Below are positions 1-9,871 of a stretch of DNA of 25,270 nucleotides, piece by piece. Source of the stretch: Zancudomyces culisetae (taxonomy: Eukaryota > Kickxellomycota > Harpellomycetes > Harpellales > Legeriomycetaceae). Every line of letters begins with the position of its first letter. Within the stretch, counting starts at the first letter, position 1. The notes beneath the pieces are model-generated. The model had not been told where the DNA came from, did not search any database, and saw nothing but the letters and a program-made list of their open reading frames with translations. The translations under genes were made by a program, and so were the position numbers. The stretch is from the NCBI GenBank assembly GCA_001969505.1, contig LSSK01001722.1, forward strand, positions 1-25,270. The letters run 5' to 3'.

Positions 1-110
1 TTAAAACTGTAGTTATACTTGTATATTTATATTATCACCAGTACGGAATGAAATATTAAAAAAAATAAAATTAACGAGAATCATTAGAACAGACTAGATT
101 CCTAACTCAA
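1..110. other. 3' flank of the pfkB kinase gene
   Basis: Short AT-rich stretch downstream of the minus-strand kinase stop codon. It presumably holds the transcript 3' end. No other gene is visible. Confidence 0.5.
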
Positions 111-2418
111 TTAATCAAACAACTCGGGTGTAATATCACTATTCACCGCACATTCGCTCTGTAAAGACTTGATTGATGCACGTTGTGCTTTTTGTACAAA
201 CTCGCATAGCTTTTCTAAGGGCAACTTATTCTCAGTATTCTTAAAATTATAGTCACTCCTACTCAATTGTGCCATGAGACCACCCATAAAACTATCCCCT
301 GCCCCATTGGTGTTGACTATCTCGGATGGTGGAGTTAGTGCGGGTATGCTTTTGAATATTATATCTGGTGTCTCAGGCTGGCTGCCATTAGATCCAACAT
401 TTTGGTTGGTGTTAGTGTTTGGTCCAAATGCTGATGTTGCGATTACTACTCCCTTCGAACCCATAGTTATAAGAATGGTTGGGAACAGTTTTATCACTTG
501 TAGAGATCGTGTAATCAACTCTCTGCTAAACTCGGGGTATTTCTCGCCTATTTGTAGTTTGTTTAAGAAAGTACCGTTGTTTAGTATACTCAGTATTTAG
601 ACACTAATCCAAGTGCAAGTAAAGTGGTTTTGTACAAAATATTCATAGACTCTTACAATAGTAGTCAATATTTTCCTCATCTTCCTTGATCAGTCCTGTA
701 TCAATGGCATGTTTGGCCATGATTTCCAATTCTGAAAAGTTGGGTGTGATACAATCAACAGAGGCGCGATTGTGATTTATAGCCTCGATTAACCTTAGTG
801 ATTTTGGTAGTGATGTTGGCTCGAAGAAGGCTATTCGTGTATATATTTGTGTTTTTTTTTAATCAAGGTTCATTTATTAATAGATCAGTAGCATAACTAG
901 CAGTATATAATGAGTTAATATTCTTACCTGGAATTCCTAGATTGCTACATGTTTCTGTAATTCCTGCAATAGTTTCATACGCTATACCTCCATCAAATAC
1001 AACATTTTTTGGTTGTATTCTCACTATTGCATCAGAGGCCTATTATATAAATGATAAACTAGAATTCATTAAAAAAGCAAAACGATACATTCTCTTATAA
1101 AATGAGTCGTTTACTAACCTGACTGGGAGTGAGCTGCTCAACAACATCCATATCAGCAACTCCTGCTACCAGATCACCATCATAGTTGTGTATTGTGTTA
1201 TAAACCGCTGATCCATAATCTGGATTACTCAAAAGATACTCAGTATTCATATTTATCTTCTCCAGTTCGCTTTTGATGGTATTTGCAAAGGGATCATCTC
1301 CAACCATGGCAACCAAATAAACATCGGCGCCTGCCAAATGCGCCACCCTGGAAATATTTTGTGCAACTCCTCCAATGGACGACTGCACCTTGCCTATGTA
1401 TGAAGTTGATTTAAGTGCCCCGCCATCTTTACTCAGGTTTGCGTTCCTTGTATCGGATATTCTTGATATCACATCGATTGCACAACACCCAATTGCGAGC
1501 TATTTAATTTTATGTTATCGCACTATTAACAGCAATTTTAAACAAGAGATAAAAGCAATAAAGTAGGGGTTTTAGAGGCATAGGTTTACCAATTTTTTGT
1601 TGTTTCCATTACAAAACCTCCTGGTCTGAATCTGTGTAAACCCATTTTGATATCCAACAAGGGTTGTGTTAAATCCTCTTTTTCTATTCAAGTCCTGATT
1701 AAATTTATGTCAATTAAATCGATATACCAGTTAGTACCATAGTTCACGCAAAGAGTTTAAAGCTATACTTTGTATTTTTAATTCAATGGATATATTTATA
1801 ATTAGATGTAAGTAAGGATTGTGTACACTTACTTTGCAATTGCCGATAACCCCAGCTCTAGAGAAAGTATATTATATAACGATATTAAAGTAAGTACATT
1901 TACTTCATCCTGGTTGGTGCAACTCTTTCTCAATCGTACAACACTTTTCAATATTCTGAGCATGTGTGAGTATATTAAGATATACCCGATACTCTAGTTA
2001 TTATTCTTGAGTGTCAATATTAAACTAAATAGTGGCGAAATGCAATAATTAATATTTCAAAAATTACCTGGTGGAAAAGGCATGGTAGTTATTCACTACA
2101 AAAAAATAGAAGGTTGACAAGTCGAGTAAATATAAAGTATGTTAGATACAAAATAATAGTGAGACTACTAAATAGTGCATAAAATATTAAACTAGTTCTC
2201 CAAATTTATATTTCATACACTAATTTGTAGAGCACAAGACATGGTTGGTACTTACCCTGCGTATATGTAGATATATGTGATGGTATATCGTCATGTTTAG
2301 TTCTAAGGCAAGTATACTCCCTGATAATACACGCTTTTTGGAGTTTACCCATCTTTTGGAAGGCACTGAGTTTTGCTACACCCTCGGTTTGAATTAATCG
2401 ATTCATAATACGATGCAT
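111..2418 (-). CDS. pfkB-family carbohydrate kinase, pseudouridine kinase-like (multi-exon)
   Basis: Predicted ATP-dependent kinase of the ribokinase/pfkB fold, closest by motif to pseudouridine kinases, which convert pseudouridine to its 5'-phosphate. Secure exons (minus): 1119-1499, 928-1039, 657-830 and 111-547; phases match at every junction and give 367 residues. Visible motifs are LAIGCCAID at the start of the fold, GGVAQN (glycine motif), DGDLVAGVADMD (typical of pseudouridine kinases), FFEPTS, and VNTNGAGDSF near the C-terminus, whose last Asp is the expected catalytic base. Donors are GTTAGT, GTAAGA and GTAAGA. Upstream, exons 2256-2418, 2068-2095, 1833-1857 and 1590-1694 keep one open frame back to an ATG at 2418, giving a 474-residue protein whose basic N-terminus could be a mitochondrial presequence. 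That 5' part is inferred. No pseudouridine-phosphate glycosidase domain is visible, although many fungi fuse the two enzymes. Confidence 0.8.
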
Positions 2419-3205
2419 TTTAATGTCCTAGTTTTTGGTTGAATCTCAATAGAGTTGGTAGTCGTTAAATAGGTAGTTTCTTGCAGGTAAGAATTTCATA
2501 ATATACGTGAACCTATATTAGGTTTTTATTTCGTTTCTTGGAAAGACCAGTGTAAGGTGGTAGGTGCCGTTTATATCTGTTATCATTGGAGTTGATCTCA
2601 ACCAAAAATTAAAGCTGAAAAATCATACGTTATTGGTGATTGAACTGGCCTTGCTGATCGAATCATTGGCCAATCAAATAATCATAAATCGGTGGATTTT
2701 GGGCTCACCATTCCAGCTTTTTCTTCAAGTTGTTTCATAGTAAGTATTGTTTTTTTTTATCTAAAAGGAAACATGATAACAATTTAATCATCCCCCCTAA
2801 ACATCGGGCCATGTAATTCAATATGGTGCAGGAAACCAACTCAGGACAAGATAGCAACTTGATTTGTTCAAGCTGGAGACAGTATCAAAAGCCAAAAAAT
2901 ATTAAAAGATTCTGTTCCAAGGGTGTGGATATATTGCCATACAAGACATTCTTCTTGCTCGTTAGAGTATTTGGATGCTGCTCATTTTTACTCAAAGTTT
3001 TGATTGCAACTACTTGACATAGACTGATGTGAACACTTAAGCAATATATATTCTGGTGAATAGAAAGCATAGTAATAAAAAATAGAGTATCAATAAAAAT
3101 CAGAGAAACAAGGGTAGAAATACTACAAACACGCGACCAAAATCTGTTAAAACAGGTCCGTGTAAATAACACATAGCTGAGACCTGACTTGCAAGCTACA
3201 AGTGC
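2419..3205. other. Intergenic region between kinase start and cyclin stop
   Basis: About 790 bases between two minus-strand genes. It should contain the kinase promoter and the cyclin 3' end. Short open frames on both strands (2823-3017 plus, 2885-3172 minus) overlap each other and lack any recognisable motif, so I do not call them genes. Confidence 0.4.
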
Positions 3206-5302
3206 TCACTGGGTCAGATCTTTCTCAGTGGGCTCAAACAAGGTTCTATATTTGTTCTTTTTGAACCACTGAGTGACAAACTCTGAAGCACGCATGTATT
3301 TGCGGTCGGCATACTTGTCATAGATAGCAGAATGAGATTTGGGTTCCAAGAGCATATCAACCATCTTGGGAACCAGTGGTAGAAGCTCAGATTCAAAGTA
3401 GCCAGAATAAAAGGCATGCATCCGACCCCACGAGCCTCGGTTCAACATTTTTAGGGCAATGTAGTAACTCAAAGCGCTGATTTTGGAACATGGAACATCA
3501 ATAAAGTGTTTTTCCATCAGCGTTACCTCAAGCAGATACTTTGAAAGAGTTCTTATTGGGATATCATAGTCGTCAGCCTTGGAAACACGTCTTAGGTATG
3601 ACATCGGACCAGGCCATCCAAGCTCAAAGTCTAGTATTTTCAAAATAAACCGCTCGGCTTTTAGGATTTCTTCATTGGTATAGGTATTGTCGGTCATGTA
3701 GGCAATCTCTGAGACAGAAGGAACCTGTATTTCTTCATATTTTGAAGCTATCAGCAGAGATACAACGCCAACTAGTTGTACTTTTTCGGAGGGAATGGCT
3801 CGGGTAGACAGAAATCTATCCATGATATTAATGGTCAAAAAGAGTGTCTCGTTTGCCAACCTAAACTTGGCGTGTACTTGAACAAGCCAATCGACCAGGA
3901 TTGCACGCATTCCCCAGGTGAGTTCAGTCTGGTGATCCATATAGTCCGAATCAGGAAGCATTTTGTTTTCCAGCTCTTTCATGTACATAAAAATATCATC
4001 AGCGAATGCTGGAACTAAAGTAGTGTCAAACTCGTCCACATCAGACTCAAATGCCTTGATCTCCTCCAATGTTATTGGTTTCTCATTTTTAAGTCCGGTA
4101 TGCTTTAGTGTGTACTGGATTAAAGGATTCAGTGCTATAATCTCCTCATCCTCGTTTTTCTGGGGGCTGGCAGGCTTAGGACCTTGTATTACCTGAACAA
4201 ACTCGTCGTCACTTTCTAGAACCACCAATTGTCTATCTTGTAGTTCATCATCATAGTCACTAAAGCGTGTTTTTTCTTGTTCCTCATCTACTTCCATTAC
4301 GCTCTCAACCACGGTTTTGGTACATGTTGCTTCAGCAATGGGCTTGGCCTCCTCATTCTCTGGCCTTCCCGAGTTGCTTTTCTTGACGCTTCTACTCTCT
4401 GGCTCGTTTGGAATTTCTGGTATGTCTGCATATTCCTCTTGCATGCTCCTTAAATCATCTACACTACGCTTTTCGATTTCCCTTACTCTAGTAAAGACGC
4501 TACTTGTGCCCTCTGCAGCTTTTACAATCGCTCCATGGCTGTCACTATGAGTCCTTCTAATAGCTGTGCTCTGTCTAGATGGTTCTATTATAATATCTTC
4601 GCTAGCGTTGGCTCCATCACTGGATACACTTTGTGCAAGGTGGACCCGCCGTCTTGCGTATATAGATGCTGGCTTTGCAATCTTTCTGTTTTCCACTGCG
4701 GTACGTGTGGAAGTTTTTATTTCTATATCCTGTACAATGTTTGAGACATTACGGCGTGCCTGAGGCTTGAATCCAGTTGCATTGCTTTCTTTAACCTTTG
4801 ATATTTCTACCTCAACTATTTTTTTATCGTTAATGCGTGTTGCGTGTGAAGCATGAAGATCAGATACGCTCTTTTCTTTAAGTTCGGCTGCCACTATTCC
4901 TGCACGTGGAGCAGTGGTGTTTATTTCACTTCCAGTCCTAGTTATACCAGCTCCGGGGCCACCTCTCACAGCTCTCACAGCTCTATACTGTTTTGTATTT
5001 GTTACAGCTTTGATTTTAGTTTGTTTGGTATCAAGTTGCAGCGGCTTTTGTTTTAGCTCTGCTCCATTGTTAAAGCTGTTGCTTTTGGTTCGGAGTTGGT
5101 TGGATACTTGCGAGGACCGTGTCTTATTAGCAACGGCTTTGAGGTTTTCGTTTACACCGGGTACATTTGATTTTGCCAAATCCTTGACTGCCTGGGCTCT
5201 AGTCAGAATGGCCTTGTGAGTTATGTTTTCATCTGTAGCGGCTGCCTGTCTAATGCCGATTCTATTTCTATTTGCTAATCCAATTCCTCTATTTTGATAC
5301 AT
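3206..5302 (-). CDS. CLB: B-type mitotic cyclin (Clb-like)
   Basis: Regulatory subunit of the cyclin-dependent kinase that drives G2/M. The 698-residue frame has no intron. Residues 1-420 are a low-complexity, charged and probably disordered region. The tandem cyclin folds span about 425-685. The hydrophobic-patch motif MRAIL lies at 465-469, inside the cyclin signature RAILVDWLVQVH (466-477). It is followed by LFLTINIMDRFLS and ASKYEEI (519-525), all standard for B-type cyclins. The C-terminal fold contains YYIALKML and WGRMHAFYSGY. The protein is about 200 residues longer than budding-yeast Clb2, all in the N-terminal part. I see no KEN box and no classical RxALxxVxN destruction box; the only RxxL before the folds is RVHL at 219-222. 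A CDK-type site (ASPQK) lies near 378-382. The ATG at 5302 follows an A/G-rich leader. Which Clb paralogue it represents cannot be decided. Confidence 0.96.
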   Translation of the reverse strand: MYQNRGIGLANRNRIGIRQAAATDENITHKAILTRAQAVKDLAKSNVPGVNENLKAVANKTRSSQVSNQLRTKSNSFNNGAELKQKPLQLDTKQTKIKAVTNTKQYRAVRAVRGGPGAGITRTGSEINTTAPRAGIVAAELKEKSVSDLHASHATRINDKKIVEVEISKVKESNATGFKPQARRNVSNIVQDIEIKTSTRTAVENRKIAKPASIYARRRVHLAQSVSSDGANASEDIIIEPSRQSTAIRRTHSDSHGAIVKAAEGTSSVFTRVREIEKRSVDDLRSMQEEYADIPEIPNEPESRSVKKSNSGRPENEEAKPIAEATCTKTVVESVMEVDEEQEKTRFSDYDDELQDRQLVVLESDDEFVQVIQGPKPASPQKNEDEEIIALNPLIQYTLKHTGLKNEKPITLEEIKAFESDVDEFDTTLVPAFADDIFMYMKELENKMLPDSDYMDHQTELTWGMRAILVDWLVQVHAKFRLANETLFLTINIMDRFLSTRAIPSEKVQLVGVVSLLIASKYEEIQVPSVSEIAYMTDNTYTNEEILKAERFILKILDFELGWPGPMSYLRRVSKADDYDIPIRTLSKYLLEVTLMEKHFIDVPCSKISALSYYIALKMLNRGSWGRMHAFYSGYFESELLPLVPKMVDMLLEPKSHSAIYDKYADRKYMRASEFVTQWFKKNKYRTLFEPTEKDLTQ

Positions 5303-5420
5303 TTTTTGACTTTTCTTTTCTTTTTCTTGTTATAGTTTTTCAAGTTCAGGTCGTACGAAACAGTTTATTATATCTAACTATACTTTAGATCCTATTCCTA
5401 TTCCTAATATTATAGTTACA

Positions 5421-5583
5421 ACTGATTTTAGATTGGAAAGTTATTAAACATTCTTATAGCCTAGGAAACTTAGTTTCTTTTGTTTACAACTTACAATGTG
5501 TGGATGTTTAAATAGTATCGTTAATACTGTGTATTGCCGTTACCAGATTATTGTTATAAGTTAGTATATTATATTATTCTACA
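5421..5583 (-). other. Candidate introns in the cyclin 5' leader
   Basis: On the minus strand an exact TACTAAC branch site (5560-5566) is followed about 35 bases later by an ACACAG acceptor ending at 5527. Further on, a GTAAGT donor starts at 5494 and a possible CAG acceptor ends at 5422. They would form one or two introns in the untranslated leader or in an upstream short ORF. The donor for the first intron is unclear (GTAGAA at 5583 or GTAGAT further upstream). Confidence 0.3.
5480..5487 (-). promoter_or_regulatory. Forkhead-type site (GTAAACAA) upstream of the cyclin
   Basis: The minus strand reads GTAAACAA about 180 bases upstream of the cyclin ATG. This matches the forkhead (Fkh/SFF) core used at mitotic cyclin promoters in yeasts. 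The motif is short and could occur by chance. I found no convincing Mcm1 box beside it, and it may lie inside a transcribed leader intron. Confidence 0.3.
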
Positions 5584-8462
5584 GCTATTTCTCTGTCTGT
5601 CCTCGCTGTCTTTAAAACTCGGTGGATATCTACAGTCAGCGTTAGATAAGTGTGTACACAGTTGTGTTTTTTCCAAGATGTCCGATAATGTGTTGGGCTT
5701 GTAGGCGTAAAATTGCGGTATCTTTGGTCCAATATCAGGTTCTATATTCACGTTACAATGTCGTTTACTTTGTCGGTCCTGGTAATACTATATAATCCAC
5801 TTATTTGGTATCAACTATTTGCATTTGTTCTTTTTGGATAGCAACGAAAATAACTGAAGTTCTACTTAAATTATTTTGAATATCACTCTATGTCTCTAAT
5901 ATTAGCTATACTATGGATATTAACTCTCTTTTTTTGGTTTACTATATATTGTTTTTTGTGTAATTATATATTATTTCATAGCTTAAGCGTACTTATTCCT
6001 AGAGAGTTAAGAAGCGCTTGTTATAGTTTTTTATATACCAGATTCTAAAATGTAAAAGCCATGTATCACAAAACCCACTTGTATAGTTTTTATTTTTAAA
6101 TGGTTTTTGTTTTTTTTTTATTAACTACTTGTTACACACATAACATTTAACTACCTTTACAAAATACAAATCTAACCTATCAAACAACATTGATGTATTG
6201 AAAGGCCATAAGAAATCTTATTTCTGTAATGGCAAAAAAGTAAATAAAACAAAGCCTATAGTATTTTATTTGACTTTTTTTTTTGTATTTGCGTGTTGGT
6301 CTGCAATTTTGTGATTTCTGTATGGCTCTTTGTTTATTTAGTTTTTAATTTTCTATTAATTTTTTTTTTCTTGCTCTCACACGCTTTTCCTATTACCTTA
6401 GTATCTAAGCCATTAAGACTGTATATGATTGTACTTGTCTTGTTTATATTCACTTTTATTTTCCGCTTATTTATTTATTTCTTTATTTACCTTCTCGAAA
6501 GCAACCATTTCGGTTGTTTGATATTGTGTTTGCCATCGCCTATTTGTCTTTGCTATTTTTCGCTTGTTATTTACATGAATCATTGATGTTTGCAATTGCT
6601 GCTATATCACCGATTATACATTCAAAATTTTTTTATAGAATTTAATAATAAAGCTGGCAAATGAATTGGCATTAACATGTTGCAATTTCAAAATTAGGCC
6701 CAACACTACAACCCTTTAAAACAATCAATATGTTATGATTTATGTTTATTCCATTTTTCTGTTTTATTCAAAAGCAATTTTGCTCATTAGGATTTCAGGT
6801 AATTTCAACACTTTTTTTTTTCGCACCCTCACTTGATGTTCTTAAAAAAGTTTAGCCCTCAAATAACAGCGGATTTTTTTTTTCAAACAAGTTCCTGGTG
6901 CCCATTTGTTACTTTTATTTTTTTGTTGTTTATCTGACTTTTAATTACTGCTTTCAATTATAATCTACATTTATTCATTTGAGATTGCCAGCTTAACCTT
7001 GCCTTTAGATGTAACAAGATAAATTCTATTTGAGTTTTCTAAATATGATTGTGTACTTTTGTTTTTTTTACTATTGTTTTTTCTTTTTTGATACTATTCA
7101 TGCTCTCAGCTGAAAACAAAACTCGAAAATAAATAGGGCAGATAACCTAAACATCAATACTTTTCATTCCAAAAGAATCCAGTCTATTTTTTTTTCCTGA
7201 TTACTTTTCATTTCACACCCAAAGTGGGAAAGCGTTCAAAATATAAATATTGGAATTGTTTTGCGCGTTTTGTTTATAACTTATTTTTGCACTACTCTTT
7301 TCTCCTAATTAATGTCCAGTTTGGGTATCTCTTATTTTGGCTTTGGATCGTGAAAATATTTGAAAGCACCAAGCTTTCATTGCCTAGTTTTGTTTTTTTT
7401 TCTGTACTTTTATTTTAGCTTCTGTTTCATCCACAACTCCTTGCAGCAACAAATAAAATAATGACCTTAAACCCAAACTATCCTTCCATGTGTGCAACTT
7501 TCAGGCGCTATCAAAAATGGATTGACCTTTATTTAGACCCTATATTCCATCTTTTCCTCAAACTAATATTTAAATAGACCGGCTAAAAGCGCTGAGAAAA
7601 TTGAGTCTGATGTGGTGCGGGAATATATCCCCGTAACTCTATACAGGATATGCCACCTGTAACTAATAGCTATATATACAGACACAATCACACATGTTCA
7701 TCTTTATGTATAGCTAACCCACTTTTCATTCTCCCTTTTGAGAGCCAATAGAATGTTCTTTACTTGCTTTACACGTTTATAGGTAGATGTGCTGATACAT
7801 AATTCCCTGTGTGTGAAAAATCACTACCACACACTACCACTGCCAACCAACATCCCAACGAGCTATTAGGGAATATATACTAGTGCGGGTCGCAATGCCT
7901 TGTTTATACCTAGTATACACTCGTTTATATTTTTACCAGCTGTTGAGAAGCAAGAAAACCTAGAAACATAACATCATTGTACACCTAGTTTTTCCCAGAC
8001 GATCTGTTGGTATAGTTGTCAATACAGCGTCATACTTCCAACTCTAAAGGTTTAACCTCTGGTAGTATTGCATTCCTTCGTAACTCATTACTTTTCAATA
8101 TTGCACCAAGACCTAAACTGAAATGCAAGGTGATCTAATTCTGAAATTCAATCACACTAGTAACAAAAAAATGTATACATTCAGCTAATTAACATTACAT
8201 TAACCCAATAGTATCATATTTTTATTTTCCATTACAAAATAGCAAATAAAAAATTGCTCATCCACAAAAAAAAACGGAACGAATAACAGAATTTGCTCCT
8301 ATTATGTACTTTAAAGTATATTGAAAATAGAAACTTTGCAAGATGAGCAATTCGAAAATTCTCAAAATATTCAGCTAATCATAAATTAACAATCACACAT
8401 TATAAAGAAATATACCGAAAGGTACGACACCCTATCTACATACCCAAACAAAATTTAAAAAA

Positions 8463-9338
8463 ATGTCAATCGATAAAATAAGCAGTTGTAAATGGGATAA
8501 ATGCAATTTGAAAATACAAAAGGAAAAGGAGCGCGAGCACCTGTATGAACATGTCCGGGAGTTTTTACCGCTTGGGGAAACCACAATTAAGGATGAGGAT
8601 AATGAAGAGCAAAAGAATAGCCCAAATCAAAAATGCAAATGGCAGGATTGCCAACGGGTTTTTGCCACGGATGTAACAGACGAACAGATTCTCGAGCATC
8701 TCATCAATCATTTCAACACATCCTTTTCGTCAGAAGATCTACAAGTTGTGAATGAGAAGGCGGCTGATAATAGTGGGGAACAAGAAGACAATGCTGATAT
8801 TGATGTCGATATTGAAGAAGAGGCTGAAGACAACGAGCAAAATTCAAAACCTGAAAGCGAGCGAGACACAAATGACAGCATGAATAAAAATGTTGTTCAG
8901 AAAATCAAATCAACGAATGGAAGCGACAATGATAATAATCTTAACAAAGAAGATCTTGATAATAAAGACACGAAAAACGAGCAAGAAATTCAAAGTCAAA
9001 ACACACCAAAAACCAGAGCCAGATCCCAAAGCCAGCCACAACAACAACAACAACACGAGGATTTACATCAGCAACAAGATAATATTGTAAAGATTCCTGT
9101 TTGCAACGGCAATGAGGCTAGTACAGGCCACAAAGACAAAGAAAGGACTAAGAAACGCAAGATAAATAAAGAGGCAATGAACGAATTCTACCTCAAAAAA
9201 TCCAAAGTATTGGAAACCAAAATACTGGTGGTTCTAGATAGTATCAAGGAGCTAGAAACAAAGGCAAGGCAAATAAAGGAGAAGGAAGAAAGAATTCAAC
9301 TGGAAATAGATTTACTGATGGATTCAGTTGTGGAATAG
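8463..9338 (+). CDS. Acidic two-finger CX4C/HX3H protein with C-terminal coiled coil, family unknown
   Basis: A 291-residue intronless frame. Two C2H2-like fingers sit at the N-terminus: C9-x4-C14-x11-H26-x3-H30 and C58-x4-C63-x15-H79-x3-H83. Both start with CKW, a spacing seen in first fingers of GLI/Rim101-type proteins, although the His spacing of the second is stretched. Residues 85-210 are rich in Glu, Asp and Asn and include a Gln run. A basic cluster (KERTKKRKINK, around 228-238) could be a nuclear localisation signal. The C-terminus (about 240-291) is a Lys/Glu/Leu-rich helix predicted by eye to form a coiled coil. The architecture suggests a nuclear, chromatin- or transcription-associated protein, but I do not recognise an orthologue. 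The ATG sits in an A-rich leader. The same-strand neighbour YSH1 starts 533 bases downstream. Confidence 0.85.
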   Translation: MSIDKISSCKWDKCNLKIQKEKEREHLYEHVREFLPLGETTIKDEDNEEQKNSPNQKCKWQDCQRVFATDVTDEQILEHLINHFNTSFSSEDLQVVNEKAADNSGEQEDNADIDVDIEEEAEDNEQNSKPESERDTNDSMNKNVVQKIKSTNGSDNDNNLNKEDLDNKDTKNEQEIQSQNTPKTRARSQSQPQQQQQHEDLHQQQDNIVKIPVCNGNEASTGHKDKERTKKRKINKEAMNEFYLKKSKVLETKILVVLDSIKELETKARQIKEKEERIQLEIDLLMDSVVE

Positions 9339-9350
9339 TATTGTATTTCT

Positions 9351-9420
9351 CGGCTCCTCCCTCCCACTTCCCCCTCCCCTTCTTCCTCTCTTTCTCCTAT
9401 TCCTCCATTTCTTACTCCTG
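9351..9420 (+). other. Polypyrimidine tract in the 3' flank of the finger/coil gene
   Basis: Beginning 13 bases after the stop codon, about 70 bases are almost pure C/T with few interruptions. Four C-runs at 9359-9379 are spaced by 1-4 bases, so the minus strand fits the G3+N1-7 quadruplex pattern. The rest of the 9339-9871 spacer is ordinary AT-rich sequence with no gene visible. Confidence 0.6.
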
Positions 9421-9871
9421 TATGCCGCCACTGACCTCGATGTTATTTTTATTTTTGAGTTTAACTAACTTTGTTGAACTAGTATTTTATTTGGAATTTT
9501 AACCTTTTGAGTATTGCTGTCAGATATCTTTTTTTATATTTCCTTTACAACGTGTAATAGTAACCTGAAAAATGAATTTATAAGTGTTTAAAATGTTCAA
9601 GCTCGATTTGGTTTCATTGGTTTAATTAATTGACTTGTGAAAAAACTGCGGGAATCGATTTTTATACCAGAAGTTTATTGGAATTTCTTTTACAGTTCTC
9701 GCAACTGTTTAAAACATCCCTAATTTTTTTTTTCATAATACTTGGTGCAAACTGATCTATACTCTTGTATTCAAATAAAATAACGAATCAATAAATTAAT
9801 AGATACAACACAGAAAAGAGCAACAGAAATAGCCATACATAGATGAGATAGTAGGGGAAAAAACAGAGAAA

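Larger units (their letters stand above)
5303..8462. other. 3.2 kb T-rich divergent intergenic region
   Basis: It separates the divergently transcribed cyclin (minus) and finger/coil gene (plus). The plus strand is strongly T-rich, with many T8-T10 runs from about 5900 to 7430, then turns A-rich from about 8150 to the ATG at 8463, as expected for a yeast 5' leader. The longest open frame (6293-6586, plus) is a low-complexity Phe/Leu/Ile translation of T-rich DNA and is not credible. The cyclin-proximal 450 bases contain intron-like signals on the minus strand. Confidence 0.5.

Noticed and set aside
274-600. 108-codon plus-strand frame
   Set aside because: Antisense to the well-supported last exon of the pfkB kinase.
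2823-3172. Overlapping short frames on both strands downstream of the cyclin
   Set aside because: No domain, mutually overlapping, and in the expected 3' flank of the cyclin gene.
4914-5219. 101-codon frame antisense to the cyclin N-terminus
   Set aside because: A low-complexity shadow of the cyclin coding sequence.
6293-6586. 97-codon hydrophobic frame resembling a membrane protein
   Set aside because: It is what any T-rich DNA translates to (Phe, Leu, Ile, Tyr); there is no family motif.
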